Assembly: GCF_012163135.1 (NCBI RefSeq) | Contig: NZ_JAAVUP010000001.1 | Location: 806,001 to 870,000 of the forward strand | Reading direction: 5' to 3' | Source of the DNA: Neoroseomonas oryzicola | GTDB taxonomy: Bacteria; Pseudomonadota; Alphaproteobacteria; Acetobacterales; Acetobacteraceae | DNA length: 64,000 nt | Shown here: positions 9,554-16,757 of the stretch, piece after piece | Position numbering within the stretch: position 1 is the stretch's first letter | Layout: each line of letters opens with the position of its first letter | The notes under the pieces: model-generated | The model's database searches: none | Seen by the model: the letters and a program-made list of their open reading frames with translations, nothing else | Told to the model about the DNA's origin: nothing | Program-made: the position numbers and the translations under genes

Positions 9554-10492
9554 TCAGTGGGACAGGACGGTGGCGTGCCGGGTCATGCGTTCCGCGACCC
9601 AGAGGCGGACGGGCAAGGCGCCCGGAATGGTCTCGCTGCGCGCGCCGGCGCAGCCAGCGGCACCCAACCACCCGGCGATCTCGGCATCGTCGAAGCCGGG
9701 CCAGCGATGGGCATGGGCGCCGAGCAGGTCGGCGCGCTGGTGCGGGGCGAGGTCGACGATCAGCAGTACGCCACCCGGCGTCAGCACACGCCCGGCCTCG
9801 GCCAGCGCGGCGGCGGGATCCTCGGCGTAGTGCAGGACCATCTGCAGCGTGACGGCATCGAAGGACGCATCGGCGAGCGGCAGCCGGTACATGTCGGCCT
9901 GGCGCACGGCGATGTGCGACAGGCCGCGCTCGGCGAGCCGCGTGCGCGCCAGCGCCAGCATGTCACGCGACGCATCGACGCCGACGCCCTGCGCGATGCG
10001 CGGCGCGAGCAATTCCAGCAGCCCGCCGGTGCCGCAGCCGATATCGAGCAGCCGCCCGGCGCGGGCCGGCAGGGCGCCGAGCAGCGCCGCCTCGATCTCC
10101 GCCCCCGGCAGGCCGAGGGCGCGCACCTCGTCCCAATCGGCGCCATGGCGGCGGAAGGATTCGGAGGCCGCGCGCGCGCGTTCCGCCGCGAGCCGAGCGG
10201 CGGCGCGGCGGTCGGCGGCGAGCAGTGGATCCTCCTCCGGCAGGCGCGCCAGCACGACGCGGGCGAGGTCGGCATCCGCCGGCACCTGGAACCAGGCATT
10301 CGCGCCTTCCGGCGTACGCTGCAGCAGCCCGGCTTCGACCAGCAGCTTCAGGTGGCGCGACAGGCGCGGCTGGGACTGGCCGAGGATCGCCACCAGGTCC
10401 GACACGCACCAGGCGCCGCGCGCGCAGAGCGCGAGCAGGCGGAGCCGCGTCGGCTCGGCGGCGGCGCGGAGTTGCGTGAGGAGGTCGTCCAT
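9554..10492 (-). CDS. ArsR-family regulator fused to SAM methyltransferase (SahR-like)
   Basis: This is a fusion of 312 residues. The N-terminal winged helix (1 to about 85; RLRLLALCARGAWCVSDLVAILGQSQPRLSRHLKLLVEAGLL) is ArsR type. The C-terminal half (about 140-300) is a class I SAM-dependent methyltransferase with LLDIGCGTGGLLELLA, an acidic ligand in GVGVDASRDML, and ADASFDAVTLQMVLHY. Fusions of this kind commonly stand beside metH or metF in alphaproteobacteria and are thought to sense SAM or S-adenosylhomocysteine. The gene is immediately upstream of metH (11 nt) and shares a 40-bp divergent promoter region, containing dyads, with a CobW-like gene. Autoregulation and control of metH are the natural inference. 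Whether the methyltransferase half is catalytic or only a ligand sensor is open. Confidence 0.88.
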   Translation of the reverse strand: MDDLLTQLRAAAEPTRLRLLALCARGAWCVSDLVAILGQSQPRLSRHLKLLVEAGLLQRTPEGANAWFQVPADADLARVVLARLPEEDPLLAADRRAAARLAAERARAASESFRRHGADWDEVRALGLPGAEIEAALLGALPARAGRLLDIGCGTGGLLELLAPRIAQGVGVDASRDMLALARTRLAERGLSHIAVRQADMYRLPLADASFDAVTLQMVLHYAEDPAAALAEAGRVLTPGGVLLIVDLAPHQRADLLGAHAHRWPGFDDAEIAGWLGAAGCAGARSETIPGALPVRLWVAERMTRHATVLSH

Positions 10493-10494
10493 GG

Positions 10495-10530
10495 GCTGGA
10501 CATAGTCATAAAGATATCCTTATGTCCAGC
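10495..10530. promoter_or_regulatory. Two overlapping dyads, probable ArsR/SahR operator
   Basis: The divergent starts at 10492 (-) and 10533 (+) leave only 40 bp. Within it is a perfect 10-bp inverted repeat, GCTGGACATA (10495-10504) and TATGTCCAGC (10521-10530). Nested and offset by 3 bp is an 18-bp near-palindrome, CATAAAGATATCCTTATG (10507-10524), matching at 16 of 18 positions around GATATC. The AT-rich composition stands out against about 70% GC. A winged-helix dimer bound here would block both genes. Confidence 0.7.
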
Positions 10531-10532
10531 AC

Positions 10533-10886
10533 ATGATTGAGGCCGATCCGCGCATCCCCGTGACGATCCTGCCGGCTGACGGCCTGGCCGCCTGGCTTGC
10601 CGCGGGCGGCCCGGCCGCGCTCGTGACGGACGGGCCCGAAGCAGCGACCGGCTTCGCGGCCACGGAACGCTTCGATCCCCGCCCGATGCATCGCTTCGGC
10701 TGTGCCTGCTGCGCCGGGCGATCGGCGGCGGCGGTCGCGCTCGACCGGCTGTTCCAGGCGCGGGCGCGCGGCCGAGCGCCTTGGTTCGACCGCGTGGCGG
10801 TGATGGCCGGCCCGGCGGCCCAGGCCGACATCGCCACAGCGCTCGGCAGCGACGCCCTGACGCTGGCCCGCTACCGGGCCGCCTGA
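10533..10886 (+). CDS. Small CobW/COG0523-like protein without a P-loop
   Basis: A 117-residue protein. The N-terminus (RIPVTILPADGLAAWLAAGG) lines up with the start of COG0523 metallochaperone GTPases (IPVTVLTGFLGAGKTT), but the Walker A GxxxxGKT residues are absent. The family metal motif GCxCC is kept (FGCACCAGR, C57, C59, C60), followed by a helix and WFDRVAVMAGPA, where COG0523 proteins have the FDRVVIETTG strand. It stops where the second half of the GTPase domain should start. It is therefore either a degenerate stand-alone metal-binding module or a distinct small family. There is no clear ribosome site before the ATG. It is divergently paired with the SahR-like gene. The homology call is from motif alignment by eye. 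Confidence 0.6.
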   Translation: MIEADPRIPVTILPADGLAAWLAAGGPAALVTDGPEAATGFAATERFDPRPMHRFGCACCAGRSAAAVALDRLFQARARGRAPWFDRVAVMAGPAAQADIATALGSDALTLARYRAA

Positions 10887-10887
10887 T

Positions 10888-11202
10888 TCAGCCCTTCCGG
10901 GGCACCGCGCCGCGCGACAGGCCGTGATGCTTGCTCGCGCCGGTGCGGTCGAGGTCGAGCGGTCCGGCGATCGCCTGCAGGGCCAGGGTGATCCGCCGCA
11001 GCAGCGTCTCCTCCGCGCCCGGCATGCCTTCCTCGACGGCGACGGAGATGTCCGCGGCGTCGTATTCCCAGCGCTGGAGGATCTCGATCTTCTGCTCGCG
11101 CGAGAGGGCGCGATGGTCGCGCACCTCCTCCGGCGTCGCGAAGACCGCCGCCGGGTCGAGCAACGCCCGCTCGATATCCGGTCGCGCGTCGGATGCGGTC
11201 AT
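10888..11202 (-). CDS. Small conserved protein of unknown function
   Basis: 104 residues, charged and helical, with no signal peptide, membrane segment or cysteine. The recognisable core is EEVRDHRALSREQKIEILQRWEYDAADISVAVEEGMPG, a pattern I associate with uncharacterised small proteins of Rhodospirillales-type bacteria. A strong ribosome site (AGGAGGTG) ahead of the ATG supports it being a real gene. It converges with the CobW-like gene, leaving one base between the stops. Confidence 0.7.
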   Translation of the reverse strand: MTASDARPDIERALLDPAAVFATPEEVRDHRALSREQKIEILQRWEYDAADISVAVEEGMPGAEETLLRRITLALQAIAGPLDLDRTGASKHHGLSRGAVPRKG

Positions 11203-11263
11203 GGCTGCACCTCCTGCCGTCCTCGATCGACATGGTGCCCCGCGATCCGCCGCGCAACGCGGC

Positions 11264-11785
11264 TCAGGGCGGGAGGGTCTTCTCCCCTTCCCCCAGCGCC
11301 TTCTGCATCTGCACCACGTCGACCCAGCGGCCGAACTTCATCCCCACGGCCTTCAGCACGCCGGCCTGGCGGAAGCCGAGGGAGAGGTGCAGGCCGATCG
11401 AGCCGACATTCTCGGAATCGCCGATCACCGCGACCATCTGGCGGATGCCCTTGGCCTCGGCGCGCCGCAGCAACTCGGCGACCACGGCCTTGCCGACGCC
11501 CTGGCCGCGGATGTCGTCACGGACATAGACGGAATTCTCGGCCGTGAAGCGATAGGCCGAGCGCGGCCGGAAGGGCGCGAAATAGCCATAGCCCAGGATC
11601 TGTCCGGCCTCGTCCTCGGCAACCAGCCAGGCGAAGCCCTCGGCCTGCACCTTGGCGACGCGCGCGGCGATGTCGGCGTCGGTGGGCGGCTCCTCCTCGA
11701 AGGTGCCGGTGCCGTGCTGGACGTGATGGGCGTAGATCGCCGTGATCGCCGGGATGTCGCCCGGCACCGCGTCGCGCACCAGCAT
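11264..11785 (-). CDS. GNAT acetyltransferase, phosphinothricin-type (PAT family)
   Basis: A 173-residue N-acetyltransferase. The start MLVRDAVPGDIPAITAIYAHHV is chosen because it begins the GNAT fold and lies 2 nt after the amidase stop; the longer open frame upstream is the amidase region read out of frame. Motifs: GTGTFEEEPPT, then YFAPFRPRSAYRFTAENSVYV, and the acetyl-CoA loop RGQGVGKAV. These match the PAT/YwnH family, which acetylates amino groups such as those of phosphinothricin or methionine sulfoximine. The true substrate cannot be read off. It is probably co-translated with the amidase. Confidence 0.88.
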   Translation of the reverse strand: MLVRDAVPGDIPAITAIYAHHVQHGTGTFEEEPPTDADIAARVAKVQAEGFAWLVAEDEAGQILGYGYFAPFRPRSAYRFTAENSVYVRDDIRGQGVGKAVVAELLRRAEAKGIRQMVAVIGDSENVGSIGLHLSLGFRQAGVLKAVGMKFGRWVDVVQMQKALGEGEKTLPP

Positions 11786-11787
11786 CG

Positions 11788-12975
11788 TCACACCGTGAGC
11801 CCGGCGGCGGCGGCCACCCGCTCGGCCAGCGCCAGCAGCGCGCGGTCGCGCCCGGGCGCGGCCACCAGGGAAAGCCCCACCGGGGCGCCGCCCACCCGCG
11901 CCGCCGGGATTGTCACTTCCGGCAGGCCACACAGACCCGCAATCGCCGTCACGCCCATCGTCCTCTCACGCACCGCATTCTGTTCCGCCTGGGTCGCCGC
12001 CAGCAGCGGCGCGGGCCCAGGCGAGGTCGGATAGACCAGCACCGCCCCGCCGCCGAGCAGCCCGCGCAACCGCGCCTGCAGCACACGGCGGAACGCGCGC
12101 CCCGCGGCGGCCTTGCCCGGGTCCATCGCCTTCGCCGCGGCGAAGCGCTCCTTCACGCCAGGGCCGAACTGCGGGTTGGTCGCCTCGATCCAGGGGCCGA
12201 GGCTGGTCCAGGCCTCGACCGCCTGGGCGCAGCGGAAATGCTCGTAGACGGCGTCGAGCCCCTCGGGCGCGACCTGGACCGGCAGCGCCGATCCCATCAC
12301 CGATTCGACGGCGCCCAGCGCCTCGGCCAGCGCGGTCGCCGTCGCCGGTTCCGCATTCACCCAGGCTTCCTGGACCTTGAGCAGCGGCCCGAGCGGCCCC
12401 TCCCCGCCAGGCGGCAGCAGCACGTCGCCCGCCAGGCGCAGCACCGCGGCGCGCGACGCGAACCACCCTGCGGTGTCGTAGGCCGGGCCGAGCGGACAGG
12501 CGCCGGTCAGGCTGACCGCGCCCCAGGAGGGCCGGATGCCGTAGATGCCGCAATAGGAAGCCGGGATGCGCACCGACCCTCCGGTGTCCGACCCCATCGC
12601 GATGTCGCACAGCCGCGCCGCCACCGCCGCCGCCGACCCGCAGGAGGACCCGCCGGGGAAACGATCCGGCGCGGCCGGGTTGATCGGCGTGCCGTGCCAG
12701 ACGTTCTCGCCGGTCAGGCCATAGGCGAGCTCGACCGTCTTGGTCTTGCCGACGAGCCGCGCCCCGGCCTCGAGCAGCGCGGTCACCACCGCCGCGTCGC
12801 CGGTCGCCGGCGGATGCGTGCGCGCCCAGTCAGGATTGCCGTAGCCCGTGACGTCGCCGGCGGTGTCGTAGAGGTCCTTCACCGCGAAGGTGAGGCCCGC
12901 GAGCGGCCCTTCGCTCGCGCCCGCGCGCTGCGTCCGTGCGCCTGGCACGAAGGCGCCGACCGTATCCTCGGCCAT
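11788..12975 (-). CDS. Amidase (amidase-signature family)
   Basis: An amide hydrolase of 395 residues with the Ser-Ser-Lys triad of the family. The lysine is in LTFAVKDLYDTAG, the glycine/serine-rich signature is PGGSSCGSAAAVAA, and the nucleophile region is GSDTGGSVRIPASYCG. The start at MAEDTVGAF is preferred because GGAG sits 9 nt upstream; an ATG 15 nt earlier is possible but has no ribosome site. The compact form without extra C-terminal domains resembles small aliphatic or AtzF-like amidases. The substrate is unknown. It heads a two-gene unit with the acetyltransferase. Confidence 0.9.
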   Translation of the reverse strand: MAEDTVGAFVPGARTQRAGASEGPLAGLTFAVKDLYDTAGDVTGYGNPDWARTHPPATGDAAVVTALLEAGARLVGKTKTVELAYGLTGENVWHGTPINPAAPDRFPGGSSCGSAAAVAARLCDIAMGSDTGGSVRIPASYCGIYGIRPSWGAVSLTGACPLGPAYDTAGWFASRAAVLRLAGDVLLPPGGEGPLGPLLKVQEAWVNAEPATATALAEALGAVESVMGSALPVQVAPEGLDAVYEHFRCAQAVEAWTSLGPWIEATNPQFGPGVKERFAAAKAMDPGKAAAGRAFRRVLQARLRGLLGGGAVLVYPTSPGPAPLLAATQAEQNAVRERTMGVTAIAGLCGLPEVTIPAARVGGAPVGLSLVAAPGRDRALLALAERVAAAAGLTV

Positions 12976-13056
12976 GGGAGATCGCTCCATCCCGTTCGCG
13001 GCCGAAGGTGAAGCAGAGGCGGCGGCCTGACAACCGCCGCCCCCGCGATGCCGGCG

Positions 13057-14436
13057 TCAGCGCGCGCGGAGCAACTCCGGCACGCGCAGCAGGATCATCT
13101 CGTTCGAATCGGCGCGCAGCAGGTGGCGCCCCGCGCTGAACGGGAGGTTGTTGTCGTTGCCGACGATGATGTGGTCGGCGTCTACCATCGCGACGTTCTC
13201 GATGGTGAAGAAGGGGAAGGTGAAACGATCGCGCGGCGCGTCCTGCGGCAGGTCGCCGCGGACCCGCGCGACGCCCTGCGGGTCGCGGATCGCCATCAGG
13301 TCGATATGGCCGATCTTGCGCACGAAGCCCTCCGCATCGGTCTGCGCCAGGTCGATCAGGTAGATCCGCTTGAAGCGCGCGGGCAGCGGGAAGCAGGGGC
13401 GCGCCTCGGTCGATTGCTGGCCCTGGGCGCAGGCGAGGCCCGGATCGCCTTCGCCGTTGTCGCGCTCGATCACCAGGGCACGGGTCGCGTCGATGAAGTT
13501 GAAGTCGCCGATCGCGGTCGCGCCGGGCTCGAGCCGGTAGCGCAGGCTGCGCCCGGTCCAGTCCATGCGCGCCACGCTGAATTCGATCAGGCGGAGGAAC
13601 TGGCCCTCGGCGTCGTTGGAGTTCGGCGCGAACAGCGGCTGTTCGAGCAGGCCCCACAGCGTCTGCCCATCCGGCGTCAGCGCCATGCCCTCGTAGCCGC
13701 CCGAGCGGCGCACGCGGAACGGCACGCCCGCCGCCGGGCTCGCCGGCACCTGCAGGGCGGGGTTGTCGGGCGACATCAGCGGCTGGCCGTCGAGGCGCGT
13801 CTCGATCACCCGCTGCACCACGCCGTCGGCCGCGACATGGATCAGAAAGGGGCCGAACTCGTCGCCGATCATGAAGGACCCGTCGGGCAGCGGCTGGATG
13901 CTCTCGAGGTCGAAATCCGCGCCGGTCAGGTAGCGCGCCTCGGTCCCCTCATGCGCGATGCGGAAGGGGATGCGGCGCAGCGGGTCGCGCAGGAAGGTGG
14001 TCTGCAGCAGCGCGACTTGGCCGGACTGCCAGTCGGGGCGGACCCTGTGGAACATCAGCAGCGCGTCGGGGCTGTTGCGCCGGTTGCCGAAACCGTTATC
14101 GGTCAGCACCCAGTAGGCGCCGGGCTCGTTCGCCACCGGCTTGATGCCCGAGAAGCCCTGCACGGGCTGGCCGACGAAGGGAAAGGCGATGCCGGTCAGG
14201 CGGCTGCCATGCATCGGCCCGGTATCGCCCATGATGGCGCCAGGCCGGTCGATGCGCAGGTTGCCCGGCCCCGCGAACTTGCCCGAGACCATCGCGTCCC
14301 GCGGCGCATCGGCCGGCGGCAGCGTCATGGTGAAGGCGGGCAGGATGGCGTGGCCGGCGAGCGTCGCCTCGAAGCGCTGGTCGGCGAAAGCCGGCCCGGC
14401 GGCGATCAGGGCGGTGGCGAGAAGGAAACGGCGCAT
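13057..14436 (-). CDS. Secreted esterase-like protein of the phytase-like fold
   Basis: 459 residues with a signal peptide (MRRFLLATALIAAGPAFA, cleavage before DQR). The body matches the phytase-like beta-propeller domain often called esterase-like activity of phytase. Characteristic stretches are GFSGIKPVANEPGAYWVLTDNGFGN, DFDLESIQPLPDGSFMIGDEFGPFLIHV, GGYEGMALTPDGQTLWGLLEQP and NVAMVDADHIIVGNDNN. A calcium-dependent periplasmic hydrolase is plausible from the family; the substrate is not established. It stands alone on the minus strand. Confidence 0.88.
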   Translation of the reverse strand: MRRFLLATALIAAGPAFADQRFEATLAGHAILPAFTMTLPPADAPRDAMVSGKFAGPGNLRIDRPGAIMGDTGPMHGSRLTGIAFPFVGQPVQGFSGIKPVANEPGAYWVLTDNGFGNRRNSPDALLMFHRVRPDWQSGQVALLQTTFLRDPLRRIPFRIAHEGTEARYLTGADFDLESIQPLPDGSFMIGDEFGPFLIHVAADGVVQRVIETRLDGQPLMSPDNPALQVPASPAAGVPFRVRRSGGYEGMALTPDGQTLWGLLEQPLFAPNSNDAEGQFLRLIEFSVARMDWTGRSLRYRLEPGATAIGDFNFIDATRALVIERDNGEGDPGLACAQGQQSTEARPCFPLPARFKRIYLIDLAQTDAEGFVRKIGHIDLMAIRDPQGVARVRGDLPQDAPRDRFTFPFFTIENVAMVDADHIIVGNDNNLPFSAGRHLLRADSNEMILLRVPELLRAR

Positions 14437-14530
14437 GGGACCCCCGGTCTTGCGGAACGGGGGCGGGCTCTACAGGCCGCCGGTTGCGCGCGCGTGACGC
14501 GCGCATGTCGGTTCGGCGACGGCGCTGCCG

Positions 14531-14686
14531 TCAGGTCAGGTTCAGCAGCGCGGCCTTGGTGGTCAGCGCGGCGAGCATGGCCACCGCCACCGCGGTGCCC
14601 ACGCCGAAGCGGCGCGCGGCGACGAAGGCAAAGGTGCCCAGGATCAGGGCCCAGCAGGCGACTTCGCCAAGGGAAGGGTCGGGCAT
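14531..14686 (-). CDS. Small inner-membrane protein, unknown
   Basis: A 51-residue reading frame that starts with MPDPSLGEVACWALILG. A good ribosome site (GGGAGAG, about 6 nt spacing) selects this ATG over one 60 nt upstream. The sequence is almost entirely two short hydrophobic helices (WALILGTFAFVAA and GTAVAVAMLAALTTKAALL) around an Arg-Arg pair. I do not recognise a family. The ribosome site and hydrophobic organisation favour a real gene, but its small size leaves doubt. Confidence 0.5.
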   Translation of the reverse strand: MPDPSLGEVACWALILGTFAFVAARRFGVGTAVAVAMLAALTTKAALLNLT

Positions 14687-14765
14687 CGTTCGCTCTCCCG
14701 GACGGAAGATGTCCTGGCCGTCACATAACAGACATCTGTTCCGCACGCGAGGATTTCCGGCAGGT

Positions 14766-15485
14766 TCAGCCCCGGAAGGCCGACAGGCTCCGCTTCGGCG
14801 CCCCGTCCGCCCCCCAGTTGGCGGCGTCCAGCCAGCCGAGGATGGCGTCCCGCCGCGCCGGCCATTCGTCCTCCAGGATCGAGAACCAGGCGGTGTCGCG
14901 CCGCCGCCCCTTCACCACCAGCACGTTGCGCAGTGTTCCCTCATAGGTGAAGCCGAGCCGGGCGGCGGCGCGGCGTGAGGGCATGTTCAGCGCGTTGCAC
15001 TTCCAGGTCAGCCGCCGGTAGCCGAGGTCGTCCATGGCGTGGCGCATTAGCAGGAACATCGCCTCGGTCGCCGCGCGGGTCCGCTGCATGCGCGGGCTGA
15101 ACCAGATGTTGCCGATCTCGATATGCGCGTGGGCGGCGTGGATCTCCATCAGCGTCAGCCAGCCATCCGCGGTGCCGGTGGCATGCGGGCGGATCGCCCA
15201 GGCCATCGGGTCGTGCATTGCCGCGAAGGCGCCGACATGGGCGCGCAGCGCCGCCTCCTCCGCAAAGGGGCCATTGCCGAGATAGGCCCAGGACGCGCCC
15301 GTCCGGTCCGACTGCGCCGCCCGCCAGAGCTCCGGCACGTGGCGGACATGCAGCGGCTCGAGGTCCACCGCGGCGCCGCGATGCGGCACGCGGGCGGGCA
15401 GCGGGCGCGGCGTCGGGTCGACGCGGGGGCCGAGGGGCGGATCGGTCGCGGGGTCGAAGGGGACCCCTTCGGGCAGGTCGGTCAT
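14766..15485 (-). CDS. GNAT acetyltransferase (RimJ/RimL-like)
   Basis: 239 residues. The start is MTDLPEGVPFDPATDPP; the longer open frame upstream runs antisense through fpr and is rejected. The GNAT core runs from VDLEPLHVRHVPELWRAA, through AIRPHATGTADGWLTLMEI and HIEIGNIWFSPRMQRTRAATEA, to LGYRRLTWKCNALNMPSRRAAARLGFTYEGTLRN. That last pattern is the RimJ-like C-terminal motif. Likely substrates are protein N-termini or small amines; nothing local decides. It diverges from fpr with 93 bp between starts. Confidence 0.87.
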   Translation of the reverse strand: MTDLPEGVPFDPATDPPLGPRVDPTPRPLPARVPHRGAAVDLEPLHVRHVPELWRAAQSDRTGASWAYLGNGPFAEEAALRAHVGAFAAMHDPMAWAIRPHATGTADGWLTLMEIHAAHAHIEIGNIWFSPRMQRTRAATEAMFLLMRHAMDDLGYRRLTWKCNALNMPSRRAAARLGFTYEGTLRNVLVVKGRRRDTAWFSILEDEWPARRDAILGWLDAANWGADGAPKRSLSAFRG

Positions 15486-15578
15486 ACGCCCAACTGAGAC
15501 GAGGGATCGCCGCCACGCAAGGAGCAGCCTCGTTTCCCTGTTGCGCGCGATGCGGCAGCGCAGCACAAGACAGGCGCC

Positions 15579-16388
15579 ATGAACGACGCCCCCGCCGCCT
15601 CCGCCCCCGTCATCCCGGCCGCCTATTTCGGCGAGCGCGTGACCTGGGTGCACCATTGGACCGACCGGCTGTTCTCCTTCCGCTGCACGCGCGACACGGC
15701 CTTCCGCTTCCGCGCCGGCGAGTTCGCGATGATCGGCCTGATGGTGAACGGCAAGCCGCTGGTGCGCGCCTATTCCGTGGCGAGCCCGACCTGGGACGAG
15801 GAACTCGAGTTCCTGTCCATCAAGGTGCAGGACGGGCCGCTGACCTCCCGCCTGCAGCACGTCCAGGTGGGCGACACGGTGCTGATCGGGAAGAAGCCGA
15901 CCGGCACGCTGGTCACCGACAACCTGCTGCCCGGCCGGACGTTGTGGCTGCTCGCGACCGGCACCGGCCTCGCCCCCTATCTGAGCCTGGCGCGCGAGCC
16001 GGACGTCTATGAGCGCTACGAGAAGGTAGTGGTCGCGCACACGGTCCGCCAGGTGGCCGAGCTCGCCCATCGCGAGCTGTTCGAGCGCGACCTGCCGGCG
16101 CATGAATTCCTGGGCGAGATGGTGGCCGGCAAGCTGCTCTATTATCCCTCCGTCACGCGCGAACCCTTCCGCACCCAGGGCCGCATCACCGACCTGATCC
16201 AGAGCGGTCGCATCTTCGCCGATCTCGGCCTGCCGGCGCTCGACCCGGCGCACGACCGGGTGATGCTCTGCGGGTCGGAGGCGATGAACCGGGACTGCAA
16301 GGCGCTGCTGGAAGGCCGCGGCTTCGTCGAGGGGTCGAACAACGCCCCCGGGACCTACGTGGTCGAGAAGGCCTTCGTCACGAAGTAG
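15579..16388 (+). CDS. fpr: Ferredoxin--NADP reductase
   Basis: An FAD enzyme of 269 residues exchanging electrons between NADPH and ferredoxin or flavodoxin. The FAD-binding motif is visible as RAYSVASPTWDEELEFLSIKV, and the NADP site as LLATGTGLAPYLSL followed by VVAHTVRQVAELAHRELF and VMLCGSEAMNRDCKALL. The C-terminus, YVVEKAFVTK, ends in an aromatic-containing tail like bacterial subclass I enzymes. It is a single-gene unit with its own terminator hairpin directly downstream. Homologues often serve oxidative-stress defence or Fe-S assembly. Confidence 0.94.
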   Translation: MNDAPAASAPVIPAAYFGERVTWVHHWTDRLFSFRCTRDTAFRFRAGEFAMIGLMVNGKPLVRAYSVASPTWDEELEFLSIKVQDGPLTSRLQHVQVGDTVLIGKKPTGTLVTDNLLPGRTLWLLATGTGLAPYLSLAREPDVYERYEKVVVAHTVRQVAELAHRELFERDLPAHEFLGEMVAGKLLYYPSVTREPFRTQGRITDLIQSGRIFADLGLPALDPAHDRVMLCGSEAMNRDCKALLEGRGFVEGSNNAPGTYVVEKAFVTK

Positions 16389-16395
16389 CCGCGTG

Positions 16396-16419
16396 GATCC
16401 GGCAAGGGCTTGCCGGATC
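16396..16419 (+). terminator. fpr: Terminator-like hairpin after fpr
   Basis: Perfect 11-bp arms, GATCCGGCAAG and CTTGCCGGATC, separated by GG, start 8 nt after the fpr stop. No U-run follows directly; a second stem and TTTT occur about 25-50 nt further on. Confidence 0.6.
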
Positions 16420-16721
16420 GTTCGGGGGCGCGGCGCGAATCGCGGGCTGGAGCCCGCAAGGCGCTGGTTTTGCACGTGAATTCAGATAACAACTTGGCAA
16501 TATTTCTCACGATTTCGTGATTTCGATCCCGTTTCCATAACCAGGATGCCTGGACATTCCGGCCTGTCACGATGCCCGGCCATCTCGCGCGGCCGGTCCC
16601 GGCATCCCGGATATGAAAACCTGTTGATTTTTTGGATATCCTCGCTCCACTTCCGACACCTAACCTGCCTGAACGGGCTGCGCGGCGTGCGCCGCAGGTC
16701 CGGCGGCAAAGCAACAATAGG

Positions 16722-16738
16722 GGCCGGCCAAGCCGGCC
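16722..16738 (+). promoter_or_regulatory. Leader hairpin adjoining the transporter ribosome site
   Basis: Stem GGCCGGC / GCCGGCC with a CAA loop, then TTT, then GGGGGGAG (the Shine-Dalgarno of the MHS transporter, ATG at 16758). It could act as a weak attenuator or limit ribosome access. No sensor domain is visible upstream. Confidence 0.4.
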
Positions 16739-16757
16739 TTTGGGGGGAGAAAATCGC

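Larger units (their letters stand above)
16389..16757. other. 369-bp intergenic region with hairpins and AT-rich stretch
   Basis: No convincing gene is present. It begins with two hairpins, the fpr terminator (16396-16419) and a second stem GCGGGCT/AGCCCGC (16442-16457) followed by TTTT. An AT-rich part (about 16475-16650) holds a dyad, TCACGA-TT-TCGTGA (16507-16520), and TTGATTTTTTGG near 16624, a possible but weak promoter element for the transporter. It ends with a GC hairpin abutting the ribosome site. Confidence 0.5.
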
